From: Variovorax atrisoli 110B
GTDB taxonomy: Bacteria > Pseudomonadota > Gammaproteobacteria > Burkholderiales > Burkholderiaceae_C
Length of the DNA: 64,000 nucleotides
Reading direction: 5' to 3'
Assembly: GCF_000382045.1 (NCBI RefSeq)
Contig: NZ_KB907450.1
Location: 1,068,204 to 1,132,203 of the forward strand
Part shown: positions 24,467 to 33,192 of the stretch, piece by piece
How the letters are laid out: every line of letters starts with the position of its first letter
Numbering within the stretch: the stretch's first letter is position 1
Notes under the pieces: model-generated
Told to the model about the DNA's origin: nothing
The model's database searches: none
The model's input: only the letters and a program-made list of their open reading frames with translations
Position numbers and translations under genes: made by a program

Positions 24467-26008
24467 ATGCATTCAGCGCGCCTGACACTCATCGCCCTGG
24501 CAGCCAGCCTCGCCGTCGCCTCGTGCGGCGGCGGAGGCGGCGGCTCGAACGGATTCACCTTCCTGCCCTCGGCCCCCGCCCCGGCTCCCGCTCCGGCCCC
24601 CAACCCGCCGGCGCCCCCGCCCCCCGCACCGGCCCCCGCGCCGGAAGAGACCCGCCTGCAGGACAGCCGCAACTCCTTCGCGCCGGCAGACCCCTCGGCC
24701 ACCACATTCTCCGCGCTCGCGGCCGCCCCGAGCGACACCGTCGACAACAGCACCACCAGCCGCTGGGCCGGCATGCTGGGTGGCGCCCAGTACAACGTCG
24801 AGGTGCCCGCCAACTGGAACGGCAAGCTCGTGATGTACGCGCACGGCTATGCCGGCGAAGGCAACCTGCTGAAGGCCGGCACGCCGACGATCCGCCGCTA
24901 CCTGATCCAGAACGGCTACGCCTGGGCGGCCTCCAGCTACAGCAAGAACTACTACGACGTGCGCGCCGGCGTGGAGGACACCAACGCCCTCGCCCTGCAG
25001 TTCAACGCCATCGCCAAGGCCAACGGCCGCGAGCTCGCAGCGCCTTCGAAGATCTTCATCACCGGCCACTCGATGGGCGGCCACATCACGGCGGCCGCCA
25101 TCGAGGACGAGGCCTACGCCACGGCCAACCACAAGGTGAAGTACAACGGCGCGGTTCCGATGTGCGGCGTGGTGGGCGACACCGAGCTGTTCGACTATTT
25201 CGCCGCCGCGCAGGTGACTGCGCAGGCACTGGCCGGCAACGCCAGCTATCCGACGCCGAAGTGGGCCGACATCGGCGCGCAGGTCACCGCCACGCTCTTC
25301 TCGACCTTCACGAACTCGGACGTCGTGCCCAACGGCGCCACCGGTCTGGCCTACGCCTCGGTGCTGCAGAACCTGACCGGTGGCCCGCGTCCGCTCTTCC
25401 AGTTCGCACTTGGGAAAGGCCGCTCCTTCCAGGCGGTCTGGGGCGTGTTCGGCAGCGACGGCACGGTCAACGGCATCCTCAACAAGAGCACGCTGGACAC
25501 CAACCGCTTCACCTACAAGATCGACGGCGACACCGCCGCCACCGACCAGCTCAATGCCAGCGCGCAGAAGCTCACCGCCGCGCCGGACGCCAATCGCCTG
25601 CGCACCGACGGGCTGCGCTGGATTCCCAAGGTCAACGGCGAGTTCAAGATCCCTGTGGTCACGCTGCACACGCTCGGCGACCTGTACGTGCCCTTCAGCA
25701 TGGAGCAGATCTACAACCAGCGCGTGGCGGCCAAGGGCAACAGCCAGTGGCTGGTGCAGCGCGCCATCCGCGGCATCACGCACTGCGACTTCACGATCAA
25801 GGAACAGGAAGAAGCCTTCGCGGCCATGCTCGCCTGGGAGCAGGACAACACCGCCAAGCCCGCGGGCGACGACGTGGTCACGCCCTCCACGGTTGCAAGC
25901 TCGCTGTACGGCTGCAAGTTCACCCGCAATGCACAGAGCCCGGACGACAGCACGGACCTGATGGCCGTGCGCTCGCAGTTGGCGGCAGGCGCCCCCTGCG
26001 CCCCTTGA
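24467..26008 (+). CDS. Alpha/beta hydrolase lipoprotein
   Basis: A 513-aa lipoprotein. The signal ends in the lipobox LAVAS-C with Cys20. A Gly run and an Ala/Pro-rich linker (residues ~35-60) follow as a tether. The hydrolase domain has YAHGYAGEGNLL as the oxyanion region and the nucleophile elbow GHSMGGH with Ser202. A conserved HCDF near the end may carry the catalytic His. The layout matches secreted esterase/depolymerase-like enzymes, but the substrate is not assigned. A GGAGAGAG ribosome site precedes the ATG. The 190-bp gap upstream (24277-24466) holds nothing I recognise beyond a probable promoter. Confidence 0.82.
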   Translation: MHSARLTLIALAASLAVASCGGGGGGSNGFTFLPSAPAPAPAPAPNPPAPPPPAPAPAPEETRLQDSRNSFAPADPSATTFSALAAAPSDTVDNSTTSRWAGMLGGAQYNVEVPANWNGKLVMYAHGYAGEGNLLKAGTPTIRRYLIQNGYAWAASSYSKNYYDVRAGVEDTNALALQFNAIAKANGRELAAPSKIFITGHSMGGHITAAAIEDEAYATANHKVKYNGAVPMCGVVGDTELFDYFAAAQVTAQALAGNASYPTPKWADIGAQVTATLFSTFTNSDVVPNGATGLAYASVLQNLTGGPRPLFQFALGKGRSFQAVWGVFGSDGTVNGILNKSTLDTNRFTYKIDGDTAATDQLNASAQKLTAAPDANRLRTDGLRWIPKVNGEFKIPVVTLHTLGDLYVPFSMEQIYNQRVAAKGNSQWLVQRAIRGITHCDFTIKEQEEAFAAMLAWEQDNTAKPAGDDVVTPSTVASSLYGCKFTRNAQSPDDSTDLMAVRSQLAAGAPCAP

Positions 26009-26047
26009 GGCTTCGAGGCGAGGACCGGCGGGCTCGTCGGCCTGCAG

Positions 26048-27001
26048 TCAGCCCGCGGGCGGCACCGCCGCCCGCGCGGCAGCGAGCTTCGCTTCGAGCT
26101 CGGCGATGCGCGCCCTCGCCTCGTCGCCTTCCGGAATCGGCCGGCCGCTGTCGCGCCACTGCACAGCGCTCTTGAAGCCCTCGGCCTCCGCCTGCCGCCT
26201 GAACCACATGCCCTCGGGGTTGTGGCGGGTGATGCCGTCGAACACGGTGGCGAACATCTGGCTTTGCTCCAGCCCCATCGAATGCCAGACCTGATTGACG
26301 ACCAGCTTGTGCATCATGAGGTGCGAGCCCGGCACGCCGGCGATGCGCTGTGCGAGCTGCATCGTGGCCTCCTCGAGCTGCTGAGCGGGCACCGAGAAAT
26401 TGGCCAGCCCCCATTCGGCCGCCTGGACGCCGGTGATGGTGTCGCCGGTGAACATGAGCTGCTTGGCACGCATGGCGCCGAGGCGGTAGGTCCACATCGC
26501 GGTGGTCGGGCAGCCCCACACGCGCGTGGGCATGTAGCCGATCCGCGCGTCGTCGGCCATGGTCAGCAGGTCGCAGCACAGCGCGATGTCGCTGCCGCCG
26601 GCCACCGCGTGGCCGTGCACCTTGGCGATGGTGGGCTTTCGGCTGCGCCATAGCGCCATGAAGTCGTCGGTGTTGCGCTTCATGGCGGCGTAGTCGAGCA
26701 TCGGGTCCCACGGCGTCTTCTCCTGTCGGCAAGGGTGGTCGCCGTGCCCTGCGCCGCCTTCGCGGCCGCGGCCCTCGGCGTAGTCGCCGAGGTCGTAGCC
26801 GGCGCAGAAGGCGCGGCCCGCACCCTCGACCACGATCACGTGCACCTCGTCGTCGGCCTCGGCCCACTCGACCGCGCGGCGTATCTCGGCGGGCGTGGTC
26901 TCGCCGATGGCATTGAGCTTCTCGGGCCGGTTCAGCACGAGGCGCGCGATGCGCGGGTGCTGCGGGTCCTTGTCGATCAGGACGGTGTCGAAGGCTGGCA
27001 T
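26048..27001 (-). CDS. Crotonase / enoyl-CoA hydratase family protein
   Basis: A 317-aa crotonase-fold protein. NRPEKLNAI, the oxyanion-hole segment [12 protein letters not shown] and [17 protein letters not shown] are clear. It is longer than typical hydratases owing to a Gly/His-rich insert (residues ~80-100) and a C-terminal helical tail ([17 protein letters not shown]). The glutamates of classic hydratases are not obvious, so isomerase, hydrolase or ligand-specific activity is possible. ATG at 26999-27001 gives the standard N-terminus; the longer frame to 27106 overlaps the histidine kinase gene. It is separate from the two-component operon by 85 bp. Confidence 0.82.
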   Translation of the reverse strand: MPAFDTVLIDKDPQHPRIARLVLNRPEKLNAIGETTPAEIRRAVEWAEADDEVHVIVVEGAGRAFCAGYDLGDYAEGRGREGGAGHGDHPCRQEKTPWDPMLDYAAMKRNTDDFMALWRSRKPTIAKVHGHAVAGGSDIALCCDLLTMADDARIGYMPTRVWGCPTTAMWTYRLGAMRAKQLMFTGDTITGVQAAEWGLANFSVPAQQLEEATMQLAQRIAGVPGSHLMMHKLVVNQVWHSMGLEQSQMFATVFDGITRHNPEGMWFRRQAEAEGFKSAVQWRDSGRPIPEGDEARARIAELEAKLAAARAAVPPAG

Positions 27002-27086
27002 GGTGGGCTGTCTCCTTGTATCGAGGGTCGGTCGCACCGCTCTTTTAGCATCGACCTCCTCGCGCGCCCAGACCCGGGAAGAGCCT

Positions 27087-28583
27087 TCAGCCCGCTGCCG
27101 CGCCACCGAGCTGGAAGCGGAACACCGCGCCCTTGTCGGGCTGCTCCACCAGCCGTATGTCGCTGCCGTGCAGCTGCAGGATGCGCTTGACGATCACGAG
27201 GCCCAGCCCGCCGCTGCTGGCCGTGCCTTCGGATCGCGAGCCGCTCATGAACACCGGGCGCGTGAAGATCGCCTTCTGAAGCTCGCCAGGAATGCCGGGG
27301 CCGGTGTCGCTCACCTGCACGGTCACGCCGCCGTTCTCGGCGCGCAGCTGCACCACGATCTCGCCGCCCTCGGGGGTGTGGCGGATGGCGTTGTCCAGCA
27401 GGTTGGTCAGCACGCGCTCGATCATGCCGAGATCGGCCGACACCACCGGCAGGCCCGGCGCGATGTCGGGCTTCAGGCGCTGGTGCCTGGCCTCCGCCGC
27501 CAGCTCGAACTTCTGGAACACGTCCTGCACCAGGTCGGCGAGCGCGAAGCTTTCCTTCTCGGGCTTGACCACGCCGTATTCGAGCCGCGCCAGCTCGAAG
27601 GCCTCCTGCGCCAGCCGGCCCACCTTGCGGCTCTGGCCGAGCGCGATCTCGAGGTAGCGGCGCCGCTCCGCCTCGTCGAGCGTGCCGGCCTTGAGCAGCA
27701 GCGTCTCGAGGTAACCGTGCAGCGAGGTCAGCGGCGTGCGCAGGTCGTGCGAGATGTTGGCGAAAAGTTCGCGGCGCTGCTGGTCCTGCAAGGTCAGCTC
27801 GCGCCATTGCTCGGCGATGCGGCGCGTCATCTGCGCGAAGGCCTGGCCGAGCTGGGCGATCTCGTCGCTGCCATGCGAAAGCCGCTCCAGCGTGGGCGCC
27901 TCGCCTTCGAGCGATGCGATGCCCTCGCTCTCGAAGCGCTTCACCGCCGCGGTGAGCTCGCGCAGCGGCCGCGTGATGAGGCGGAACGCCGCCAGCCCCG
28001 CCAGCAGACCGAGCAGAGAAACCAGACCCATCGTCCACAGCGTGGTGCGCAGCACGTTGTCGGCCGCCACATTGGCGACCAGCGCGTCGTGGTCCTCGCC
28101 CTGCAGCACCACGTAGACGTAGCCGGCGTCGCGACCGCCCATCTGCAGCGGCGCGGCGCTGAACACCTTCGCGCCGTTCGGGCTGCGAGGATCGTCCCCC
28201 GCGATCGGCAGCGGCGCGCCCGACAGCAGCTTGCGGATGGGCCCCAGGTCGACCCTGTCGCGCTTCAGGTGCCCGGGCGGCGCGGCCTGCGCCTCGATGC
28301 GGCCGTCCAGTCCGAGCAGGTAGACCTCCACGCTGGGGTTGACGGCCATCAGCTTGTCGAACAGGTCCTTCACCGCCGCCTGGTCGAGCCCGCCGGGCTT
28401 CATGAGTTCGGAGTTCTCGGCGATGTGCGCCGCCAGCCCGAGCGACAGGCGCTGGACGACTTCCTGCTCGTGCATGCCGTTGGAGCGCACCTGCAGCCAC
28501 ACCGATGCGCCGCAGCACACCAGCAGCAGCACCGCGAACACGGCCGAGAGCCGCCGCGAGAGCGTGGCCCAGGCCATCGTCAT
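27087..28583 (-). CDS. Sensor histidine kinase next to MsrP-like genes
   Basis: A 498-aa membrane kinase. Membrane helix 1 is at ~10-31, a periplasmic domain at 32-180, helix 2 at 181-200, HAMP at ~200-255, the phospho-accepting His279 in [12 protein letters not shown], and the ATPase core with [18 protein letters not shown] and [11 protein letters not shown]. Its ATG overlaps the response regulator TGA as ATGA. The periplasmic domain contains several Met residues but no family I can name. It is transcribed divergently from the cytochrome b / MsrP-like operon. By analogy with HprRS (YedVW) beside E. coli msrPQ it may sense oxidants in the envelope; this is inference. Confidence 0.92.
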   Translation of the reverse strand: MTMAWATLSRRLSAVFAVLLLVCCGASVWLQVRSNGMHEQEVVQRLSLGLAAHIAENSELMKPGGLDQAAVKDLFDKLMAVNPSVEVYLLGLDGRIEAQAAPPGHLKRDRVDLGPIRKLLSGAPLPIAGDDPRSPNGAKVFSAAPLQMGGRDAGYVYVVLQGEDHDALVANVAADNVLRTTLWTMGLVSLLGLLAGLAAFRLITRPLRELTAAVKRFESEGIASLEGEAPTLERLSHGSDEIAQLGQAFAQMTRRIAEQWRELTLQDQQRRELFANISHDLRTPLTSLHGYLETLLLKAGTLDEAERRRYLEIALGQSRKVGRLAQEAFELARLEYGVVKPEKESFALADLVQDVFQKFELAAEARHQRLKPDIAPGLPVVSADLGMIERVLTNLLDNAIRHTPEGGEIVVQLRAENGGVTVQVSDTGPGIPGELQKAIFTRPVFMSGSRSEGTASSGGLGLVIVKRILQLHGSDIRLVEQPDKGAVFRFQLGGAAAG

Positions 28584-29305
28584 GCGGCCTCCTCCGCGCT
28601 GCCGGTGCCCGAGAGCTTGTAGCCGCGCCCCCACACGGTGAGGATGCGCTTCGGCTGCGCCGGATCGGCCTCCACCTTGGTGCGCAGCCGGTTGATGTGG
28701 GTGTTGACGGTGTGCTCGTAGCCGTCGTGCTGGTAGCCCCAGACCTGGTTGAGCAGATCGAGCCGAGAGAACACCTTGCCGGGGTTGCGCGCGAAGAAGT
28801 ACAGCAGGTCGAACTCGCGCGGCGTGAGTTCGACCGGCTTGCCGTCCACCCGAACCTCGCGCGACAGCGGCTCGATGTCGAGGTTGCCCAGCGTGAGGCT
28901 GCCCGAGTCCATGCGCGCGTTGCGCGCCATCGCGTCGGTACGCCGCAGCAGCGCCTTCACCCGCGCCACCAGCTCCAGCACCGAGAAAGGCTTGGCAAGG
29001 TAGTCGTCGGCCCCCAGCTCCAGCCCGAGGATGCGGTGCACCTCGCTGGATCGGGCGCTGATGATGATGATCGGCGTGTATCGCGTCATCGCGCGGGCTC
29101 GGCGGCAGATCTCGAGGCCGTCGATGCCGGGCAGCATCAGGTCGAGCACCAGCGCGTCCCAGTTGCCGCGCTCCAGCTCGCGAAGGCCGGCATGGCCGTC
29201 GGCGGCATGCTCGATGGCGTAGCCCTCGTCGCGCAGGTGCATGCGCAGCAGCTCGGCAATGTGGGCGTCGTCCTCGACGATCAGCACGCGCTTGGGAGTG
29301 TCCAT
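28580..29305 (-). CDS. OmpR-family response regulator
   Basis: A 241-aa regulator with a receiver domain (EDD at 11-13, phosphorylation Asp55 in LVLDLMLPG, switch Ser in IIIISARS, Lys in LAKPFS) and a C-terminal winged helix (LTPREFDLLYFFARNPGKVFSR, VNTHINRLRTKVE). ATG at 29303-29305. It is first in the two-gene operon with the kinase. The 99-bp gap to the divergent cytochrome b gene would hold both promoters, and the AT-rich stretch around 29345-29370 may be its target. Confidence 0.94.
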   Translation of the reverse strand: MDTPKRVLIVEDDAHIAELLRMHLRDEGYAIEHAADGHAGLRELERGNWDALVLDLMLPGIDGLEICRRARAMTRYTPIIIISARSSEVHRILGLELGADDYLAKPFSVLELVARVKALLRRTDAMARNARMDSGSLTLGNLDIEPLSREVRVDGKPVELTPREFDLLYFFARNPGKVFSRLDLLNQVWGYQHDGYEHTVNTHINRLRTKVEADPAQPKRILTVWGRGYKLSGTGSAEEAA

Positions 29306-29404
29306 GGTGGCGCCATTGTCCCGCCAACCGGCCGGCGGAGTTATCACGATTAATTGAACTTTGCGTGATGAATCGGCCATGGGGTGCGCCCAAGAATCCG
29401 CTCC

Positions 29405-30046
29405 ATGAACAGCACGACAGCCACCGCCCCCATCTCCGCAACGGCCGAAGCCGGGCCGGTCCACCCGCTGTGGATGCGCATCTCGCACTGGCTCAACGCC
29501 CTGGCCGTGGTGATCCTGGTGACCAGCGGCTGGCGCATCTATGACGCGGCGCCCTTCTTCCCCTTCAACATCCCGACCGTGGTGACGCTCGGCGGCTGGC
29601 TCGGCGGCGCCCTGCAGTGGCATTTCGCCGCGATGTGGCTGCTGGTGGCCAACGGCCTGTTCTACCTGTTCATGAACATCGCCACCGGGCGGCTGGCCGC
29701 GAAGTTCTTTCCGCTGACGCCGGCCGGGGTCTGGCGCGACGCCCTGGCCGCCCTGAAGGGCAAGCTCTCACACGCCGACCCGCGCCAATACAACAACGTG
29801 CAGAAGCTGGCCTACCTGTTCGTGATGCTCGACCTGATCGTGATCGTGCTCTCGGGCCTGGTGCTGTGGAAGTCGGTGCAGTTCCCGGTGCTGCGCGAGC
29901 TGATGGGCGGCTACGAGTCGGCCCGCCGCGTGCACTTCTTCGGCATGGCAGCGATCGTCGGCTTCGTCGTCGTGCACCTCGTGATGGTGGCCCTGGTGCC
30001 CCGCACGCTCCTCACCATGATCCGCGGTCGCGCGGCCAAAGCCTGA
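29405..30046 (+). CDS. Cytochrome b561-type membrane subunit (YedZ1-like)
   Basis: A 213-aa integral membrane protein with four main hydrophobic segments. Possible heme ligands are His residues in HPLWMRISHWLNAL, WHFAAMWLL and RRVHFFGMAAIVGFVVVHL. The arrangement fits the cytochrome b/b6 domain subunits paired with sulfite-oxidase-like molybdoenzymes. It would pass electrons from the quinone pool to the next gene's product. The ATG at 29405 is chosen over a start at 29384. TGATG overlap with the downstream gene shows tight coupling. Confidence 0.88.
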   Translation: MNSTTATAPISATAEAGPVHPLWMRISHWLNALAVVILVTSGWRIYDAAPFFPFNIPTVVTLGGWLGGALQWHFAAMWLLVANGLFYLFMNIATGRLAAKFFPLTPAGVWRDALAALKGKLSHADPRQYNNVQKLAYLFVMLDLIVIVLSGLVLWKSVQFPVLRELMGGYESARRVHFFGMAAIVGFVVVHLVMVALVPRTLLTMIRGRAAKA

Positions 30047-30837
30047 TGAAAATCTTCAAAGCCCCCACCCTGAGCGGCATCGACGGCGACGCCGTGCTGC
30101 GCGAAGCCCGCACGCTGATCTCGAAGAAGCTCGACGAGCCCTCGCGCCGCGTGTTCCTGCGTCGCTCGCTCACCCTCGGCGGCCTGTCGCTTCTCACCGG
30201 CTGCAGCATCAGCGACAACGCGCAGGTGGAAGCCGCGCTCACGAAGATCTCGCGTCTCAACGACAAGGTGCAGGGCCTGATCTTCAGCCCGACGCAGCTC
30301 GCACCCACGTACACCGAGGCCGAGATCACGCGCCCCTTCCCGTTCAACGCCTACTACGGCGAGGACGAGGTCCGCGAGGTCGACGAGGCCAGCTACAAGC
30401 TGGAAGTGACCGGCATGGTCGCCGACCGGCACGCCTGGACGCTGGCCGAGCTGCGCGCCATGCCGCAGCAGGAGCAGATCACGCGGCACATCTGCGTGGA
30501 GGGCTGGAGCGCCATCGGCAGGTGGGGCGGCGTGCGCTTTGCCGACTTCCTGCGCCACATCGGCGCCGACCTGACGGCGAAGTACGTCGGCTTCAAGTGC
30601 GCGGACGACTACTACACCAGCATTGACATGCCCACCGCGCTGCACCCGCAGACGCTGCTCGCGCTGAGCTACGACGGCCAGCCGCTGCCGCCGAAGTACG
30701 GCTTTCCGATGAAGCTGCGCATGCCGACCAAGCTTGGCTACAAGAACCCGAAGCACATCAAGGCGATGTTCGTCACCAACACCTATTCCGGTGGCTACTG
30801 GGAAGACCAGGGCTACAACTGGTTCGGAGGGAGCTGA
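30046..30837 (+). CDS. MsrP/YedY-like molybdopterin-dependent oxidoreductase
   Basis: A 263-aa sulfite-oxidase-fold molybdoenzyme. A twin-arginine signal SRRVFLRRS (33-41) is followed by a hydrophobic run and LTG-C53, so it may be a Tat-exported lipoprotein. The molybdenum-ligand Cys is Cys150 in RHICVEGWS, equivalent to the CVEAW motif of E. coli MsrP. The C-terminal NPKHIKAMFVTNTYSGGYWE matches YedY-like proteins. MsrP reduces methionine sulfoxide in periplasmic proteins using electrons from a membrane cytochrome; that role is probable here, because a methionine-rich peptide and MsrA follow. Substrates other than Met-SO cannot be excluded. Confidence 0.9.
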   Translation: MKIFKAPTLSGIDGDAVLREARTLISKKLDEPSRRVFLRRSLTLGGLSLLTGCSISDNAQVEAALTKISRLNDKVQGLIFSPTQLAPTYTEAEITRPFPFNAYYGEDEVREVDEASYKLEVTGMVADRHAWTLAELRAMPQQEQITRHICVEGWSAIGRWGGVRFADFLRHIGADLTAKYVGFKCADDYYTSIDMPTALHPQTLLALSYDGQPLPPKYGFPMKLRMPTKLGYKNPKHIKAMFVTNTYSGGYWEDQGYNWFGGS

Positions 30838-30941
30838 GGGGCCGCCAGCCGCTCGACTGCCGAAGAAAGCGAAAGGCGGAGTTCCACAGGGACCGAGCCG
30901 ACATTGAAAACCCAACCTCAACTCACTCAGGAAGACGCCAA

Positions 30942-31193
30942 ATGAACAAGCTCACCGCAACCCTGCTCGCCACCTGCATGGCCTTCGCCGGCGCCTCGGC
31001 CTTTGCCGCCGACGAAATGGCCAAGGACGGCATGGCCAAGGACTCGATGTCCAAGGACGCAATGAAGAAGGACTCGATGGCCAAGGATTCCATGTCGAAG
31101 GACGGCATGAAGAAGGATTCGATGGCGAAGGATTCCATGTCCAAGGACGCCATGAAGAAGGACGCCATGGGCAAGGACGAGATGAAGAAGTAA
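30942..31193 (+). CDS. Periplasmic methionine-rich MXKDX repeat peptide
   Basis: An 83-aa protein. Residues 1-22 are a signal peptide ending AFA. The mature 61 residues are almost entirely five-residue repeats of the type M-x-K-D-x, with 12 Met, many Lys/Asp and no Cys or aromatic residues. This is the pentapeptide MXKDX repeat family. It sits 104 bp after the MsrP-like gene and before msrA. In Azospira suillum a similar periplasmic Met-rich peptide (MrpX) soaks up hypochlorite and is regenerated by a YedY-type reductase. The same sacrificial-methionine role is a strong inference here. The coding repeats are 15-nt tandem units. Confidence 0.9.
   Translation: MNKLTATLLATCMAFAGASAFAADEMAKDGMAKDSMSKDAMKKDSMAKDSMSKDGMKKDSMAKDSMSKDAMKKDAMGKDEMKK
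31015..31190 (+). repeat. 15-bp tandem coding repeats in the MXKDX gene
   Basis: Units of the form ATGdvvAAGGAYdvv recur about every 15 bp across the mature coding region (for example ATGGCCAAGGACTCG, ATGTCCAAGGACGCA, ATGAAGAAGGACTCG). Two higher-order blocks of about 45-60 bp repeat nearly exactly, a sign of expansion by slippage or recombination. Confidence 0.88.
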
Positions 31194-31217
31194 GCCCGCA
31201 AGGCACCTCGCAAGCGC

Positions 31218-31247
31218 CATTGACGTCCGACGGATTCGGCGTCAATG
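31218..31247. promoter_or_regulatory. Stem-loop between the Met-rich peptide and msrA genes
   Basis: CATTGACG (31218-31225) pairs with CGTCAATG (31240-31247), extended by CCGA/TCGG after one bulged base. There is no U-tract. It could shield the 3' end of the abundant short peptide mRNA or partly terminate before msrA. Confidence 0.5.
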
Positions 31248-31300
31248 TCGCGTGGGCCGCTCCACCGGCCGAAGCCAATCCCGTTCCCCAAGGAATTCCC

Positions 31301-32002
31301 ATGAAATCCCTCGCACTCACCGCCGGCACGCTGGCCGCCGCCGCCCTGGTCTGGCATGCGGTGCCGTCGTTCGCCGAAACCGCCCGCCGCGTGCCCGCCC
31401 CCACCGCCGACCTGGTCGCGGCGCCAGGCGCGAAGACCGAAACCGCCGTGTTCGCCGGCGGGTGCTTCTGGGGCGTGCAGGGCGTGTTCCAGCGCGTCAA
31501 GGGCGTGAGCAACGCCGTCTCGGGCTATGCCGGCGGCGAGGCGAAGACGGCGCGCTACGACGAAGTCGGCTCGGGCCGCACGGGCCATGCCGAGTCGGTG
31601 CGCATCACCTACGACCCGCAGCAGATCAGCTACGGCAAGCTGCTGCAGATCTACTTCTCCGTGGCGCACGACCCCACCGAGCTCAACCGCCAGGGCCCGG
31701 ACACCGGCACCCAGTACCGCTCCACGGTGTTCGCCGAGAACGCCGAACAGGCCCGCGTCGCCAGCGCCTACATCGCGCAGCTCAACCAGGCGAAGACCTT
31801 CGGCAAGCCGCTGGCCACCACCGTCGAACTGTCGAAGCCCTTCTACGCGGCCGAGGACTACCACCAGGACTACCTGACACTGCACCCGAGCCAGCCCTAC
31901 ATCGCGATCAACGACATGCCGAAGATCGACGACCTGAAGAAGCTCTTCCCCGAAAGCTACAAGGCCACGCCTTCGCTGGTGAAGGCGGCCAAGGCCGGCT
32001 GA
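31301..32002 (+). CDS. msrA: Peptide-methionine (S)-S-oxide reductase with export signal
   Basis: A 233-aa MsrA. Residues 1-25 are a Sec signal (hydrophobic run, cleavage near SFA-E), so this copy acts in the periplasm. The catalytic Cys55 is in GGCFWG. SGYAGG, GHAESVRITYDP, FFSVAHDPTELNRQGPD-type core and YHQDYL are all present. No second-domain MsrB is fused. It reduces S-form methionine sulfoxide, complementing the MsrP-like enzyme that can handle both forms. The reductant (thioredoxin-like or DsbD-type) is not encoded nearby. The ATG at 31301 follows an AAGGAA site. Confidence 0.94.
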   Translation: MKSLALTAGTLAAAALVWHAVPSFAETARRVPAPTADLVAAPGAKTETAVFAGGCFWGVQGVFQRVKGVSNAVSGYAGGEAKTARYDEVGSGRTGHAESVRITYDPQQISYGKLLQIYFSVAHDPTELNRQGPDTGTQYRSTVFAENAEQARVASAYIAQLNQAKTFGKPLATTVELSKPFYAAEDYHQDYLTLHPSQPYIAINDMPKIDDLKKLFPESYKATPSLVKAAKAG

Positions 32003-32014
32003 GCGGACGCCTGG

Positions 32015-33022
32015 CTACTCCTTGTATTCGCCACGGCGCGCGGCCCGGTTGGCGCTGGTGCGCTCCACCAGCGCCTGCTGGGCGGCCGCCACATTGGCCG
32101 CGTCGCCCTTCCACGCGTCGAGCGCCGGCTGCTGCACCGCGCGAGAGAAAGAGAAGGTCAGCGCCCATGGCAGGCGCGACCTGTAGCGGCGGTTCATTTC
32201 GTCGAGCCGCGCCGACGCCAGCTGCGCCGGCTGGCCGCCCGAGAGAAACGCCACGCCGGGCACCACGGCCGGCACGGTCCGCAGCAGGCACTGCACAGTC
32301 GCCTCGGCCACGGCCTCGACGGAATCCTGCACGCCGGCCTTCAGGCCCGGCAGCACCATGTTGGGCTTCAGCAGCATGCCTTCGAGCAGCACGCCCTGCG
32401 CACGCAGTTCGACGAAAGTTCGGTGCAGCACCTCCTCGGTGACCTCGGCGCAGCGCGCGAGCGAGTGGCCGCCGTCCATCAGCACCTCGGGTTCGACGAT
32501 GGGCACCAGCCCGGCCTCCTGGCACAGGGCGGCATAGCGCGCCAGTGCATGTGCGTTGACGCGAATGCAGGCTCGGCTCGGCAGGCCGTCGCCGATGGCG
32601 ATCACGCCGCGCCACTTGGCGAAGCGCGCGCCCATCGCGGCGTATTCGGCAAGGCGCTCGCGCAGGCCGTCGAGTCCTTCCGTGACGGTCTCGCCAGGGT
32701 GTCCCGCCAGCGGCTTGGCGCCCATGTCGACCTTGATGCCGGGGATGATGCCGGCGTCGGCCAGCGCCTTAGCGAAGGGCTGGCCTGCGTTGGTCTTCTG
32801 CCGGATCGTCTCGTCGAACAGGATCGCGCCCGAGATGCTGTCGGCCAGGCCCGGCGCGGTGACGATCAGCTCGCGCCAGTCGCGCCTCGCAGCTTCGGTC
32901 TGCGGTATGCCGAGCGCGGCGAAGCGCTTGTTGCAGGTGGCGTTGCTCTCGTCCATCGCGAGCAGGCCCTTGTCGTGCGCGACGAGCGCGCGGGCGGTGT
33001 CGATCAGGGTTCGTTCGGTCAT
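32015..33022 (-). CDS. Class I fructose-bisphosphate aldolase
   Basis: A 335-aa Schiff-base aldolase of the eukaryotic-like class I type. Characteristic segments are KGLLAMDESNATCNKRF, ILFDETIRQ, GIKVDMGAKPLAGHPGETVTEGLDGL, ARFAKWRGVI and VPIVEPEVLMDGGH; the Schiff-base Lys lies in LLKPNMV, and FLSGGQ follows. It cleaves fructose 1,6-bisphosphate in glycolysis/gluconeogenesis. A GAGG site precedes the ATG at 33020-33022. It converges with msrA (12-bp gap) and is unrelated to that module. The 170-bp gap upstream (33023-33192) holds nothing further that I recognise. Confidence 0.93.
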   Translation of the reverse strand: MTERTLIDTARALVAHDKGLLAMDESNATCNKRFAALGIPQTEAARRDWRELIVTAPGLADSISGAILFDETIRQKTNAGQPFAKALADAGIIPGIKVDMGAKPLAGHPGETVTEGLDGLRERLAEYAAMGARFAKWRGVIAIGDGLPSRACIRVNAHALARYAALCQEAGLVPIVEPEVLMDGGHSLARCAEVTEEVLHRTFVELRAQGVLLEGMLLKPNMVLPGLKAGVQDSVEAVAEATVQCLLRTVPAVVPGVAFLSGGQPAQLASARLDEMNRRYRSRLPWALTFSFSRAVQQPALDAWKGDAANVAAAQQALVERTSANRAARRGEYKE

Positions 33023-33192
33023 GCTGGGCACCTCTCTGGCGGGCATGGTACGCCCGCTCCGCTCACTCGTTAACACCGCGAACCTGATCGCTGGCCGACT
33101 TGGCGGCACAGCCTGTGCGGCCGGCTCGGTCTTTATGGAGGCGCAGCATGCGGGCAGTAACCTCTTCGCGGTCGGGACGGAAAGGAAACTGA

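Noticed and set aside
22909..24825. A 638-codon minus-strand frame ending in the ABM protein
   Set aside because: Everything upstream of 23244 is antisense to the transglutaminase-like and lipoprotein genes; only the last 111 codons form a known domain.
31015..31190. Regular short repeats resembling a CRISPR array
   Set aside because: Units are 15 bp, contiguous, in frame and encode the MXKDX peptide; there are no spacers.
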